Notes: generated by a model not told the origin, from the sequence alone. DNA of 64,000 bases from Nocardioides sp. Root1257 (GCF_001425175.1 NZ_LMDV01000008.1:1039494-1103493), one strand, 5' to 3'; counted from the stretch's first letter, positions 50,592-62,260 are shown. Made by a program: numbers and translations.

Positions 50592-52049
50592 ATGACGGAG
50601 CGGCTACGCCCGCGCGACGTGGCCCTGCTGGCCGAGGAGTCGGCCTCGACCCCGATGCACAACGCGACGGTCGAGATCTTCGAGCCCGGGCCGGCCGGGT
50701 TCGACTACGCCCGCCTGGTCGAGCTCGTGCAGGACCGCATCTCGTTCGTGCCGCGCTACCGCCAGCGGGTCCAGTTCGTGCCGGGCCGGTTCGCCAACCC
50801 GGTGTGGGTCGACGACGAGCAGTTCGACATCGGCTTCCACGTGCGCCGCTCGGCCCTGCCGCGGCCGGGGAGCCTCGAGCAGCTCCGCGAGCTCGTCTCC
50901 CGGATCGTCTCCCGCCCGCTGGACCGCAGCCGTCCGCTGTGGGAGGTGTACGTCGTCGAGGGACTCGCCGACGGACAGTTCGCCCTGCTCACCAAGTCGC
51001 ACCACGTGCTCGTGGACGGCATCGACACCGTCGACATCGGCCAGGTGCTCCTCGACACCAGCGCGGAGACCAAGGAGCTCGGCTCGGACGAGTGGCGCGC
51101 CCGGCGCGCGCCGTCGCCGTTCTCGCTGATGGCCGGCGCGGTCAAGGACTCCGCCACCGACGCCGGGACCGTGGTCGACACCGTGCGCACGACGACCGGC
51201 TCGGTGCTGCGTGGCGCCGCCGCGGGGGCGCGGACGACCGGGCGGGTCGTCGACGCCCTGACCAACCGGACGCCCCGCGCGGAGTCGCCGATCATCGGGC
51301 CGCTCTCGCAGCAGCGCCGGGTGGTCACCGTGCGCACCGACCTCGCCGACCACCGCAAGGTGCGCGAGGCGCACGGCGGCAGCATCAACGACGTCGTGCT
51401 CGCGGCGGTGACCGGCGGCCTCCGGGCCTGGCTGATGACGCGCGGCGAGTCGATGCGCGGCATCCGCAAGATCCGGGCGCTGGTGCCGGTCTCGGTCATC
51501 GACGACGAGCTCGAGGCGACCGCGATGGGCAGCCAGATCGCGGCCCACTTCGTCGACCTCCCCGTCGGGGAGGCCAGCCCGATCGTCCGCCTGCACCAGG
51601 TCTCGTACTCGTTCCTCGCCCACAAGGAGGCCGGTCGCGCGATCCCGGCGTCCCGCCTCGCGGGCATGTCCGGCTTCGCTCCGGCGACGTTCCACGCGCT
51701 CGGGGCCCGGGTCGCGGGTGCCGAGCGTCGCCGGGGCTACCAGCTCTGCGTCACCAACGTGCCCGGGCCGCAGGCGCCGCTCTACGCCGCCGGCGCCCGG
51801 ATGGTCGCGACCTACCCCGTGCCGCCGCTCTTCGAGGGCCGGCCGCTGGCGATCGGCGTGACGTCGTACGACGGCTCCGTCTTCTACGGGTTCAACGCCG
51901 ACCGCGACATGCTGCCGGACGCCGACCTCCTCGGGCAGTGCCTGCGGGAGGCGCTCGACGAGCTCGTCGACACGGCTTCCCCGAGCCGCACCCGCGCCCC
52001 GCGCGGCCGTCGCAAGCGCAAGGCCCCCGAGACCACGGAGACGTCGTGA
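50592..52049 (+). CDS. WS/DGAT domain acyltransferase (wax ester synthase/diacylglycerol acyltransferase)
   Basis: A 485-residue protein with the acyltransferase motif HHVLVDGID (HHxxxDG, about residues 137-145), the N-terminal RPRDVALLAEESASTPMHNA, and the C-terminal CVTNVPGPQAPLYAAGA and SYDGSVFYGFNAD that mark the family. These enzymes esterify acyl-CoA to diacylglycerol or alcohols to make storage lipid. ATG 50592 with GAGGGGG upstream. It is coupled by GTGA overlap to the DUF6912 gene. Confidence 0.93.
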   Translation: MTERLRPRDVALLAEESASTPMHNATVEIFEPGPAGFDYARLVELVQDRISFVPRYRQRVQFVPGRFANPVWVDDEQFDIGFHVRRSALPRPGSLEQLRELVSRIVSRPLDRSRPLWEVYVVEGLADGQFALLTKSHHVLVDGIDTVDIGQVLLDTSAETKELGSDEWRARRAPSPFSLMAGAVKDSATDAGTVVDTVRTTTGSVLRGAAAGARTTGRVVDALTNRTPRAESPIIGPLSQQRRVVTVRTDLADHRKVREAHGGSINDVVLAAVTGGLRAWLMTRGESMRGIRKIRALVPVSVIDDELEATAMGSQIAAHFVDLPVGEASPIVRLHQVSYSFLAHKEAGRAIPASRLAGMSGFAPATFHALGARVAGAERRRGYQLCVTNVPGPQAPLYAAGARMVATYPVPPLFEGRPLAIGVTSYDGSVFYGFNADRDMLPDADLLGQCLREALDELVDTASPSRTRAPRGRRKRKAPETTETS

Positions 52050-52411
52050 CGACCCGGATCTACCTGCCGCTCACCGTCGCCGGTCTCGCGGACCTGCACG
52101 CCTCGGGCGAGGTGACGGTGACCGACGACGCCGTGGTCGCGCCCGACGACAGCGAGGACGGCGAGTACGCCGCCCTGATGACCGCGGCCGACGCGTCAGC
52201 GGGGATGCTCGCGGGCCCCGGACGCCGGATCGTGGTCGTCGCCGAGCTGGAGAAGGAGCCGGAGACGGGCTGGACGGTGCCGCTCAAGCGGCTCGTCGCC
52301 GTGCACGCCGACCCCGAGGACCGCCCGGTCGACGCCGACCCCGACGAGGACCTCGGGTGGTACGGCGTGCAGGAGATCCCGACACTTTTGGGCTCCCACG
52401 ACGGGGAGTGA
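52046..52411 (+). CDS. DUF6912 family protein
   Basis: A 121-residue acidic protein starting VTTRIYLPLTVAGLADLHAS, with EYAALMTAADASAGML and RRIVVVAEL, as in the actinobacterial DUF6912 family. No known activity. GTG 52046 overlaps the WS/DGAT stop. Confidence 0.8.
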   Translation: MTTRIYLPLTVAGLADLHASGEVTVTDDAVVAPDDSEDGEYAALMTAADASAGMLAGPGRRIVVVAELEKEPETGWTVPLKRLVAVHADPEDRPVDADPDEDLGWYGVQEIPTLLGSHDGE

Positions 52412-52424
52412 GAGCATCGCAGGC

Positions 52425-54053
<1,629 letters not shown>

Positions 54054-54063
54054 GCGCCGACGT

Positions 54064-54105
54064 ACGACGAAGGCCCCGCCGGCATGCCGGCGGGGCCTTC
54101 GTCGT
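54064..54105. terminator. Bidirectional hairpin terminator
   Basis: A perfect 42-bp inverted repeat, two 20-nt arms (the left arm begins ACGACGAAGG, the right ends CCTTCGTCGT) around AT, placed between the stops of pruA and the convergent OYE gene. No T tract follows, as often in high-GC genomes. Confidence 0.8.
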
Positions 54106-54114
54106 CGTGCTGGG

Positions 54115-55185
54115 TCAGCTGGCGAGCGTCGGGTAGTCCGTGTAGCCCTCGGCGCCGCCGCCGTAGAACGTGGCCTCGTCGGGCTGGTTGAGCTCGGCGC
54201 CGGTCTCCCAGCGCTTCGGCAGGTCCGGGTTGGCCAGGAACAGGCGGCCGACCGCCACCGCGTCGGCCAGGTCCTGGTCCAGGATCGCCTGGGCCTTCTC
54301 GCGGGTGGTGATCCGGCCGAAGCCGTCGTTGGCGATCAGGACACCGCCGAAGCTCGCGCGGAGCTGCTGCACGAGCTCGTCGCTCGGCTCGGCCAGCACG
54401 CTGAGGTAGGCCAGGCCGAGCGGGGCGATGCCCTCGATCAGCGCGGTGTACGTCGCGGCCGTGTCGGCCTCGTCGGTCTCGGTCGCGCCCTGGATGTTGT
54501 GGGCGGGCGAGATCCGGATGCCGACCCGCTCGGCGCCGATCGCCTCGGCGACGGCCCGGGTGACCTCGATGCCGAACCGGGCCCGGTCGGCGGGGGAGCC
54601 GCCGTACTCGTCGCTGCGCTCGTTGGAGCCCGGCGCGAGGAACTGGTGGATGAGGTAGCCGTTGGCGGCGTGCACCTCGACACCGTCCAGCCCGGCCTCG
54701 ATCGCGTTGCGGGCGGCGGTGACGTACTCGTCGATGACCGCGGGGATCTCGTCGGTCGCGATCTCGCGCGGGACCGGGAACGGCTTCGGGCCGTCGGCGG
54801 TGAACATCTCGTCGGGCGCGGCCAGCGCGCTGGGCGCGATGATCTCCTGGCCGCCGGTGTTGTCGGGGTGGGAGATCCGACCGGCGTGCATCAGCTGCGC
54901 GACGATCCGGCCCCCGTTAGCGTGCACGGCGTCGGCGACGCGACGCCAGCCGGCGAGCTGCTCGGGGGAGTGGAAGCCGGGAGTGTTCAGGTAGCCCTGG
55001 CCCCGGGCGCTCGGCTGCGAGCCCTCGGTGATGATCAGGCCGGCGGAGGCGCGCTGGGCGTAGTACTCCACCGCCAGGTCACCCGGCACCGTGCCCTCGG
55101 CGCGGTTGCGGGTCAGGGGCGCCATCACGAGACGGTTGGGCAGCTCCCAGGACTGGACGGTCAGGGCATCGAAAAGATCGGGCAC
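54115..55185 (-). CDS. Old Yellow Enzyme family alkene reductase
   Basis: A 356-residue FMN-binding TIM barrel of the OYE family that reduces activated C=C bonds with NAD(P)H. Signatures are LPNRLVMAPLTRNRAEG, GGRIVAQLMHAGRISHP and the His/Asn catalytic block DGVEVHAANGYLIHQFL (about residues 175-191), then VGIRISPAHNIQG. GTG 55185 has AGAGGAG 8 nt upstream; an overlapping ATG in another frame is not used. Confidence 0.93.
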   Translation of the reverse strand: MPDLFDALTVQSWELPNRLVMAPLTRNRAEGTVPGDLAVEYYAQRASAGLIITEGSQPSARGQGYLNTPGFHSPEQLAGWRRVADAVHANGGRIVAQLMHAGRISHPDNTGGQEIIAPSALAAPDEMFTADGPKPFPVPREIATDEIPAVIDEYVTAARNAIEAGLDGVEVHAANGYLIHQFLAPGSNERSDEYGGSPADRARFGIEVTRAVAEAIGAERVGIRISPAHNIQGATETDEADTAATYTALIEGIAPLGLAYLSVLAEPSDELVQQLRASFGGVLIANDGFGRITTREKAQAILDQDLADAVAVGRLFLANPDLPKRWETGAELNQPDEATFYGGGAEGYTDYPTLAS

Positions 55186-55284
55186 GCGTGCATCTCCTCT
55201 GGTCGGGTCGCCGATGTGCTGCGACCCAGGGAGAACCAGGCCTGGTGACCGCAGGATTCCCCCGTCGGTGGAGAATGGGCCGCG

Positions 55285-55455
55285 ATGAACGTCACGGTTT
55301 GGCTGGTCGCGCTGCACCTGGGGGCGCTGCACCCCGTCGAGAAGGCGCTGACGCTGCTCCTGGCGTTCGGCCCGTTCGTGGTGCTGGCGATCCTGATCGT
55401 CGTACGCCGGCGCCAGGATGCCGGCGAGGACGAGGAGGCTCAGCGCGACAAGTAG
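55285..55455 (+). CDS. Small single-pass membrane protein
   Basis: A 56-residue protein (MNVTVWLVALHLGALHP, then the helix LTLLLAFGPFVVLAILIVV and a charged tail RRRQDAGEDEEAQRDK). ATG 55285 is preceded at 8 nt by GAGAAT. It overlaps the 3' end of the convergent DUF2505 gene by 16 nt. Function unknown. Confidence 0.75.
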   Translation: MNVTVWLVALHLGALHPVEKALTLLLAFGPFVVLAILIVVRRRQDAGEDEEAQRDK

Positions 55456-55922
55456 TCGCGCGCGACCTTCTCCTCGGCGCGCAACGCCTTGCTGAGCATG
55501 TCGGAGATCAGCTTCTCCACCTTGCCGCCGACCAGCGGGATGTTGACGGTGATCTCGACCTCGACCGTCTCGGTCGTCGTGCCGTCGGACTCGACCAGGC
55601 TGATCGAGCCCGCCATCTGCCCGGGCTTGCCGGGGATGGTGACGTGCAGGTCGGCGTAGGACTCCGAGGTCCACTCCTCGCGCTGCACGATGTTGATCTC
55701 CGAGCCGACGAGCCGCTTCGCGAACGACGGCAGGCCCTCGGCCGGCTGCACCTGGTCGACGACGGCGGTCGTCACGTCTCCCGAGGTCTCCATCTCGAAC
55801 GTCCCGCGCAGGCCGCCCTGGGCCTCGATCACCTCGGCGCGGTAGGCCGGGTCGTCCAGCATCGCACCCACGGCGGCGAGCGGTGCGTCGTACGTCATCG
55901 TGTGCGTGAGGCGGGTGCCCAT
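55440..55922 (-). CDS. DUF2505 domain-containing protein
   Basis: A 160-residue SRPBCC/START-like fold protein with LTHTMTYDAPLAAVGAMLDD, SFAKRLVGSEINIVQREEW and VNIPLVGGKVEKLISDML, the DUF2505 pattern. It is coupled by an ATGA overlap to a paralogue just upstream. May bind a hydrophobic ligand; unproven. Confidence 0.9.
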   Translation of the reverse strand: MGTRLTHTMTYDAPLAAVGAMLDDPAYRAEVIEAQGGLRGTFEMETSGDVTTAVVDQVQPAEGLPSFAKRLVGSEINIVQREEWTSESYADLHVTIPGKPGQMAGSISLVESDGTTTETVEVEITVNIPLVGGKVEKLISDMLSKALRAEEKVARDYLSR

Positions 55923-56401
55923 CAGTGCTCCTTGAGGTAGGCGATGCCGGCCTGCTGCTCGGCCTCGATGCCGGCGGTGACCTGCTCGGCCAGCAGCTTC
56001 TCCAGCTTGCCGCCGATCAGCGGCACCTTGATCTTGAGGTCGAGCTCGATGATCTCGCGGGTCGCGGCGCCGTCCGGCACCAGGGTGATCGTGCCCTGCA
56101 CCTCCGACGGCTTGCCGGGCGCCTCGATGACCAGGGTGCCGCCGGAGGCGTCGGCCCACTCCTCGCGCTGGATCGAGCGCGTCGTGTCGCCGGCGAAGGT
56201 CCGCGCGAACGCCGGCAGCCCGTCGGTGCGGTCCACGCGCTCGACGGTCAGCGAGAAGCCGTCGCCGACCCGCTCGACGGTGACGTCGGCGGAGACGACG
56301 TCGGCGGCCGCGCACCCGGCCTCCCGGAAGGCAGGGTCGGCGAGCATCGCGAAGACCTCGACGGGGGAGGCGTCGTAGGTGAGCTCGTGTCGGAACTTCA
56401 T
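55922..56401 (-). CDS. DUF2505 domain-containing protein (paralogue)
   Basis: A 159-residue protein aligned end to end with its neighbour: FRHELTYDASPVEVFAMLAD, AFARTFAGDTTRSIQREEW, IKVPLIGGKLEKLLAEQV. This pair looks like a tandem duplication. ATG 56401 is chosen because MKFRHELTYDAS is the family start. Divergent from the tryptophan dioxygenase gene. Confidence 0.9.
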   Translation of the reverse strand: MKFRHELTYDASPVEVFAMLADPAFREAGCAAADVVSADVTVERVGDGFSLTVERVDRTDGLPAFARTFAGDTTRSIQREEWADASGGTLVIEAPGKPSEVQGTITLVPDGAATREIIELDLKIKVPLIGGKLEKLLAEQVTAGIEAEQQAGIAYLKEH

Positions 56402-56445
56402 GGCCGCCATCATGCCCACCGGCAAACCTGACTACCGTCGGGGCC

Positions 56446-57267
56446 ATGAGTGACCAGACCAGCACCGACGAGAGCTTCGTGTCCTTCGGCGAGCAGGGTG
56501 CGCAGCTGACCTACGGCAGCTACCTCCGGCTCCCGCAGCTGCTGGACGCCCAGCACCTCGAGTCGGACCCGCCGGCCCACGACGAGCTGCTGTTCATCAC
56601 GATCCACCAGGTCTACGAGCTCTGGTTCAAGCAGCTCCTGCACGAGGTCACGGCGGCCCGTGACGCGATGCTCACGGGCGCCGACGGGGGCCGGCTGTGG
56701 TGGGCGCAGCACCTGCTGGCGCGCGTGCACGTCATCGAGCGGGTGCTGATCCAGCAGGTCGACGTGCTGGAGACGATGACGCCGCAGGACTTCCTGGAGT
56801 TCCGCCAGCAGCTCGCCCCGGCCAGCGGCTTCCAGTCCGTGCAGTTCCGCGAGCTGGAGTTCCTCTCGGGCGCCAAGGACGCGTCGTACGTCCAGCGGTT
56901 CAAGGGGCTCACGGAGGCCGAGCGCCAGCACCTCGACGCCCGACTCAGCGAGCCGACGCTGTGGGACGCGTTCCTGGTGGCCCTCGGCTCCGTGGGCCTG
57001 GCCGCCGGCACGGACGAGGAGGTGACGGCCTCGCTGCGCACGGCCGCCCACGACCGGGACCAGTACGCCGTGGTGTGGGCCCTGGCGGAGGCGCTGCTCC
57101 AGCACGACGAGCTCGCGGCCAGCTGGCGCGCCCGCCACGTGGTGATGGTCGAGCGGATGATCGGGGCGAAGTCCGGCACCGGCGGCTCGAGCGGCGCGAC
57201 GTACCTGCGCTCCCGCCTGCCGGTCCAGTACTACCCGCTGCTCTGGGAGCTGCGCAGCGAGCTCTGA
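56446..57267 (+). CDS. kynA: Tryptophan 2,3-dioxygenase
   Basis: Heme enzyme that opens the indole ring of tryptophan to N-formylkynurenine, the first step of the kynurenine route. The 273 residues match the bacterial enzyme length; family blocks are LTYGSYLRLPQLLDAQ, HDELLFITIHQVYELWFKQL (active-site His/Tyr region), FLEFRQQLAPASGFQSVQFR and MVERMIGAKSGTGGSSGATY. ATG 56446 follows TACCGT by 7 nt. The other kynurenine genes are not in the window. Confidence 0.95.
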   Translation: MSDQTSTDESFVSFGEQGAQLTYGSYLRLPQLLDAQHLESDPPAHDELLFITIHQVYELWFKQLLHEVTAARDAMLTGADGGRLWWAQHLLARVHVIERVLIQQVDVLETMTPQDFLEFRQQLAPASGFQSVQFRELEFLSGAKDASYVQRFKGLTEAERQHLDARLSEPTLWDAFLVALGSVGLAAGTDEEVTASLRTAAHDRDQYAVVWALAEALLQHDELAASWRARHVVMVERMIGAKSGTGGSSGATYLRSRLPVQYYPLLWELRSEL

Positions 57268-57337
57268 GGAGCGCCGCGACCCGCGGGTAACCGACCCGTC
57301 TTGGCCCGGGACGCACCCGCGTCCTAGTGTCGGAGTC

Positions 57338-60300
57338 GTGTCAACGACGACGCACGATGCGGACAAGTCTGCCCTTCTCACCCAGGCCATCGAGGTCGCT
57401 CGCAGCGGAAGGGGGAGCGGCGGCCCGCCGCACGAGTCCGTCGACGCGCTGCTGCTCGCCTACTACCGCCGGGTGGCCACCGAGGACATCGCCGAGCGCT
57501 CCGACGTGGACGTGTACGGCGCCTTCGCGTCGCACTACCGGCTGGCGGGCACCCGCCCGCAGGGCACCGCCCGCGTCCGGGTCTTCACGCCGGGGCCGAG
57601 CGACCAGGGCTGGTCGGCGGACGGCCACTCCGTGGTCGAGGTCGTCGTCGACGACATGCCGTTCCTCGTCGACTCGCTGACGATGGAGCTCTCGCGCCAG
57701 CTGCACGACGTGCACCTGGTCATCCACCCGCTCTTCGACGTCGTCCGCGACATCACCGGCACGCTCCAGGAGGTGCGCCCGGTCGCCGTCGGCGACGCCG
57801 AGGTCGACGAGGGCGACGGCGTCCGCGAGTCGTGGATGCACGTCGAGATCGACCGGATCCCCGAGGACGAGGACGTCGCCGCGCTGGAGGACTCGATCCA
57901 GCGGGTGCTGCGCGACGTCCGCGAGTCCGTCGAGGACTGGGACAAGATGCACGCGCAGGTCGCGGAGGTCGTCCGTGAGCTCGAGGCCGACCCGCCGACC
58001 GGGGTCGACCCGGACGAGGTGAAGCAGACGGCCGCGCTCCTGCAGTGGCTGGGCGACGCGCACTTCACGTTCCTCGGCTACCGCGAGTACCGCCTCGAGC
58101 AGCAGGGTGAGGACGAGTACCTCCGCGGTGTCCCCGGCACCGGCCTCGGCATCCTGCGCGCCGACCAGGACATGGGGACGACGTCGGGCCGGCTGCCGGC
58201 CGCGGCCGCCGCCAAGGCCCGCGAGAAGACGCTGCTGGTGCTCACCAAGGCCAACTCGCGCTCGACGGTGCACCGCCCGGCGTACCTCGACTACGTCGGC
58301 GTCAAGAAGTTCGAGAACGGCGAGGTCGTCGGCGAGCGACGCTTCCTCGGCCTCTACTCGAGCGCGGCGTACACCGAGTCCCTCACCCGCATCCCCCTGC
58401 TGCGCGAGCGCGCCGCCGCGGTGCTGAACCGCATCGGCTTCGAGCCGATGAGCCACGACGGCAAGGCGCTGATGGACACGCTCGAGACCTATCCGCGCGA
58501 CGAGCTCTTCCACACGACGGTCGACGAGCTGGCGCCGATGGCGGAGCAGGCGATGCACGCGCGCGAGCGCCGCCAGCTGCGGATCTTCATCCGGCGCGAC
58601 ACCTATGGGCGCTACGTCTCGGTGCTCGTCTACCTGCCCCGCGACCGCTACAACACGACCGTCCGCGAGCGGTTCTCCGAGATCCTGCGTGAGCGGCTGG
58701 GCGGCGAGTCCGTCGAGTTCACGGTCCGGCTCACCGAGTCGACGACCGCGCGCGTGCACTTCGTCGTGCACCCGGCGAAGGGCGCATCGATCCCGGAGGA
58801 GTTCGACACCGCCGACCTGGAGCGCCGGATGGCCGACGCGTCCCGGTCGTGGCGCGACGACTTCACCACCGCCGTCATCGCGGGGTACGGCGAGGAGGAC
58901 GGCGCCCGCCTCGCCCGGGGCTTCCACGCGTCGTTCCCGGAGGCGTACAAGGAGGACTTCTCGCCCCGCATCGCGGCCGCCGACGTCGGTCGTCTCGAGG
59001 CGCTCCAGGTCGTCGACGACCGCGGCGGCATCGACCTGTCGCTCTACGAGGACCTGGACGCGGGCCGCGGCGAGGCCCGGCTCAAGGTCTTCCGGGTCGG
59101 ATCCCCCCTGTCGCTGTCGCAGGTCCTCCCGATGCTGTCGTCGATGGGCGTGGAGGTCGTCGACGAGCGGCCCTACGAGCTCGACGGGCTGGACCGTCCG
59201 ACCTACATCTACGAGTTCGGCCTGCGCTACGGCTCCGGCATCCCCGACAAGGGCCGCGAGCTGTTCCACGACGCGATCCGTGCGGTCTGGGACGGCTTCA
59301 ACGAGATCGACGGCTTCAACGCCCTCGTGCTCGCGGCGGGCCTGACCTGGCGGCAGGCCACGCTGCTGCGCGCGTACGCGAAGTACATGCGGCAGGGCGG
59401 CTCGCCGTTCGCCCTCGACTACATCGAGGAGGCGCTGCTCAACAACGTCGACATCACCCGTCTGCTCGTGCGCCTCTTCGAGGCGCGGTTCGACCCCAGC
59501 GCGGCAGACCCGGGCGCCGACCGGTCGTCGACGGAGGAGGGGATCGAGGAGCGGATCGCCCGCGCGCTCGACGACGTCGCGAGCCTCGACCACGACCGCA
59601 TCCTGCGGTCGTACCTGACCCACGTCCGCGCGACGCTGCGCACCAATTACTTCCAGCCGGCCGCCGAGGGCGGACCGAAGCCCTACATCTCGCTCAAGCT
59701 CGAACCCGACGCGATCCCGGACCTCCCGGCCCCGCGGCCGAAGTACGAGATCTTCGTCTACTCGCCCCGGGTCGAGGGCTCGCACCTGCGCTTCGGCGCC
59801 GTCGCGCGCGGCGGCCTGCGCTGGTCGGACCGACGCGACGACTTCCGCACCGAGGTGCTCGGCCTGGTGAAGGCGCAGATGGTGAAGAACACCGTGATCG
59901 TGCCGGTCGGCGCCAAGGGCGCGTTCTTCTGCAAGCAGCTGCCCGACCCGGGCGACCGGGACGCGTGGCTGGCCGAGGGCGTCGCCTGCTACACGACCTT
60001 CATCTCCGGCCTGCTCGACATCACCGACAACCTCGTCGACGGCGCGACCGTCCCGCCGCGCGACGTGGTGCGCCACGACGGCGACGACTCCTACCTGGTG
60101 GTCGCGGCCGACAAGGGCACCGCGACGTTCTCCGACATCGCCAACGGCGTCTCGAAGGACTACGGGTTCTGGCTGGGCGACGCCTTCGCCAGCGGTGGCT
60201 CGGTCGGCTACGACCACAAGGCGATGGGCATCACCGCGCGCGGCGCCTGGGTCTCGGTGCAGCGGCACTTCCGCGAGCGCGGCATCGACTGCCAGACCGA

Positions 60301-62227
60301 GGAGTTCACCTGCGTCGGCATCGGCGACATGTCCGGAGACGTCTTCGGCAACGGCCTGCTCTGCTCGGAGAAGACGCTGCTGGTGGCGGCCTTCGACCAC
60401 CGCGACATCTTCCTCGACCCGACGCCCGACGCGGCCGCGTCGTACGCCGAGCGCAAGCGGCTCTTCGACCTGCCGCGGTCGAGCTGGCAGGACTACGACA
60501 AGGACCTGATCTCGGCGGGCGGTGGCGTGTACTCGCGCTCGCTCAAGCGGATCCCGATCGACGACGCGGTGCGTACGGCGCTCGGCATCGGCGCCGGCGT
60601 CGAGGCGATGACGCCCGCGGACCTGATGAGCGCGATCCTCAAGGCGCCGGTCGACCTGCTGTGGAACGGCGGCATCGGCACGTACGTCAAGGGCTCGTCG
60701 GAGTCGCACGCGGACGCCGGCGACAAGGCCAACGACGGCATCCGGGTCGACGGGCGCAACGTCCGCGCCCGGTCCATCGGCGAGGGCGGCAACCTGGGTC
60801 TCACGCAGCTCGGGCGCATCGAGTACTCCCGCGAGGGCTGCGACGGCGTGGGCGGCCGGATGAACACCGACTTCATCGACAACTCCGCGGGCGTCGACAC
60901 CTCCGACCACGAGGTCAACCTGAAGATCCTGCTCGACCGGGTCGTCAAGGACGGCGACCTGACGGAGAAGCAGCGCAACCAGCTGCTGGCCGAGATGACC
61001 GACGAGGTCGCTGCCCTGGTGCTGCGCGACAACTACGAGCAGAACATCGCGCTCGCGAACGCCCTCGACCACGCGCCCTCGATGCTGCACGTCCACGAGG
61101 AGTGGATGGGGCGGCTCGAGCGCGACGGGTTCCTGGATCGCGAGCTCGAGGGACTGCCGTCGGTGCAGGAGGTCCGCCGTCGCGACGACAGCGGCGAGGG
61201 CCTCTCGGCGCCCGAGCTGTCGGTGCTGCTCGCCTGGACCAAGATCGTGCTCGAGCAGGAGCTGCTCGACTCCGACCTGCCCGACGACCCGTACCTCGAC
61301 CTCGACCTGCGCGCCTACTTCCCGACCCAGGTCCGCGAGGGCTTCGGTCCCCAGGTGGAGCAGCACCCGCTGCGCCGCGAGATCATCGTGACCCAGGTGG
61401 TCAACGACCTGGTCAACGGCGCGGGCATGACCTACTGGCCGCGCCTCGCCGGCGAGACCGGGGCGACCGCGGGCGAGCTGACCCGGGCCAACTTCGTGGC
61501 CCGGGAGATCTTCGGCTCGCTCGACCTGCGCCGGGAGCTGATGACCTTCGACAACCAGCTCGACGCCGCGCTGCAGACCCGGATGCGCCTGGAGATGCGC
61601 ACCCTCGTCGAGCGGGCCTCGCGCTGGCTGGTCAACAACCGCCGGCCACCGCTGGACAGCGCCGGCACGGTGGAACAGTTCTCGGCGCCGGTCCAGCGCA
61701 CGATGGCGGAGCTGCCCGAGCTGATGATCGGCCGGGAGCTCGCGGCGTACGTCGCGCGCAAGGAGTCGCTGGAGGCCTCGGGTGTCCCGGAGGCGCTGGC
61801 GTCCCGGATCGCGGTCCTGCCGCCGGCGTACATGCTGCTCGGCGTCATGGAGGTCGCGAACCGCGAGGACGTCGACCCCGCTGTGGTCGCTCGGGTGCAC
61901 TTCGCCCTCGGCGAGCGGCTGGGCCTGCCCGGGCTGGTGCAGCGCATCCTCGGGCTGCCGCGCGCGGACCGGTGGCAGACGATGGCGCGGGCGGCCCTGC
62001 GCGACGACCTGCACGCGGTCCACGCCCAGCTGACCGGACAGGTGCTGGCGCGGACGTCGGCCGACGACTCCGCGGAGGCGCGGATCGCCGCGTGGGAGGA
62101 CGCCGAGTCGGTCGTCGTGCCCCGCGCGGTGGCGACGCTCGAGGAGATCTGCACGGACGACGCGGCCGACCTGGCGCGACTCTCGGTCGGGCTGCGGGTC
62201 GTGCGGGGACTGCTCGCCTCCGGCTGA
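57338..62227 (+). CDS. gdhB: NAD-specific glutamate dehydrogenase, 180-kDa type
   Basis: A 1629-residue protein of the large (GDH180) class, which deaminates glutamate to 2-oxoglutarate. The catalytic region (about residues 740-1230) has RGGLRWSDRRDDFRTEVLGL, VKAQMVKNTVIVPVGAKGAF, the nucleotide-binding block CVGIGDMSGDVFGNG and the later SIGEGGNLGLTQ. N-terminal parts carry ACT-like regulatory segments (VVVDDMPFLVDSLTME), and a long C-terminal helical domain follows. GTG 57338 has TAGTGT 7 nt upstream. It fits with pruA and tryptophan catabolism in supplying carbon from amino acids. Confidence 0.95.
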   Translation: MSTTTHDADKSALLTQAIEVARSGRGSGGPPHESVDALLLAYYRRVATEDIAERSDVDVYGAFASHYRLAGTRPQGTARVRVFTPGPSDQGWSADGHSVVEVVVDDMPFLVDSLTMELSRQLHDVHLVIHPLFDVVRDITGTLQEVRPVAVGDAEVDEGDGVRESWMHVEIDRIPEDEDVAALEDSIQRVLRDVRESVEDWDKMHAQVAEVVRELEADPPTGVDPDEVKQTAALLQWLGDAHFTFLGYREYRLEQQGEDEYLRGVPGTGLGILRADQDMGTTSGRLPAAAAAKAREKTLLVLTKANSRSTVHRPAYLDYVGVKKFENGEVVGERRFLGLYSSAAYTESLTRIPLLRERAAAVLNRIGFEPMSHDGKALMDTLETYPRDELFHTTVDELAPMAEQAMHARERRQLRIFIRRDTYGRYVSVLVYLPRDRYNTTVRERFSEILRERLGGESVEFTVRLTESTTARVHFVVHPAKGASIPEEFDTADLERRMADASRSWRDDFTTAVIAGYGEEDGARLARGFHASFPEAYKEDFSPRIAAADVGRLEALQVVDDRGGIDLSLYEDLDAGRGEARLKVFRVGSPLSLSQVLPMLSSMGVEVVDERPYELDGLDRPTYIYEFGLRYGSGIPDKGRELFHDAIRAVWDGFNEIDGFNALVLAAGLTWRQATLLRAYAKYMRQGGSPFALDYIEEALLNNVDITRLLVRLFEARFDPSAADPGADRSSTEEGIEERIARALDDVASLDHDRILRSYLTHVRATLRTNYFQPAAEGGPKPYISLKLEPDAIPDLPAPRPKYEIFVYSPRVEGSHLRFGAVARGGLRWSDRRDDFRTEVLGLVKAQMVKNTVIVPVGAKGAFFCKQLPDPGDRDAWLAEGVACYTTFISGLLDITDNLVDGATVPPRDVVRHDGDDSYLVVAADKGTATFSDIANGVSKDYGFWLGDAFASGGSVGYDHKAMGITARGAWVSVQRHFRERGIDCQTEEFTCVGIGDMSGDVFGNGLLCSEKTLLVAAFDHRDIFLDPTPDAAASYAERKRLFDLPRSSWQDYDKDLISAGGGVYSRSLKRIPIDDAVRTALGIGAGVEAMTPADLMSAILKAPVDLLWNGGIGTYVKGSSESHADAGDKANDGIRVDGRNVRARSIGEGGNLGLTQLGRIEYSREGCDGVGGRMNTDFIDNSAGVDTSDHEVNLKILLDRVVKDGDLTEKQRNQLLAEMTDEVAALVLRDNYEQNIALANALDHAPSMLHVHEEWMGRLERDGFLDRELEGLPSVQEVRRRDDSGEGLSAPELSVLLAWTKIVLEQELLDSDLPDDPYLDLDLRAYFPTQVREGFGPQVEQHPLRREIIVTQVVNDLVNGAGMTYWPRLAGETGATAGELTRANFVAREIFGSLDLRRELMTFDNQLDAALQTRMRLEMRTLVERASRWLVNNRRPPLDSAGTVEQFSAPVQRTMAELPELMIGRELAAYVARKESLEASGVPEALASRIAVLPPAYMLLGVMEVANREDVDPAVVARVHFALGERLGLPGLVQRILGLPRADRWQTMARAALRDDLHAVHAQLTGQVLARTSADDSAEARIAAWEDAESVVVPRAVATLEEICTDDAADLARLSVGLRVVRGLLASG

Positions 62228-62260
62228 TCGCGCGACGGGGCCAACCTCGGAGGACGTTCG

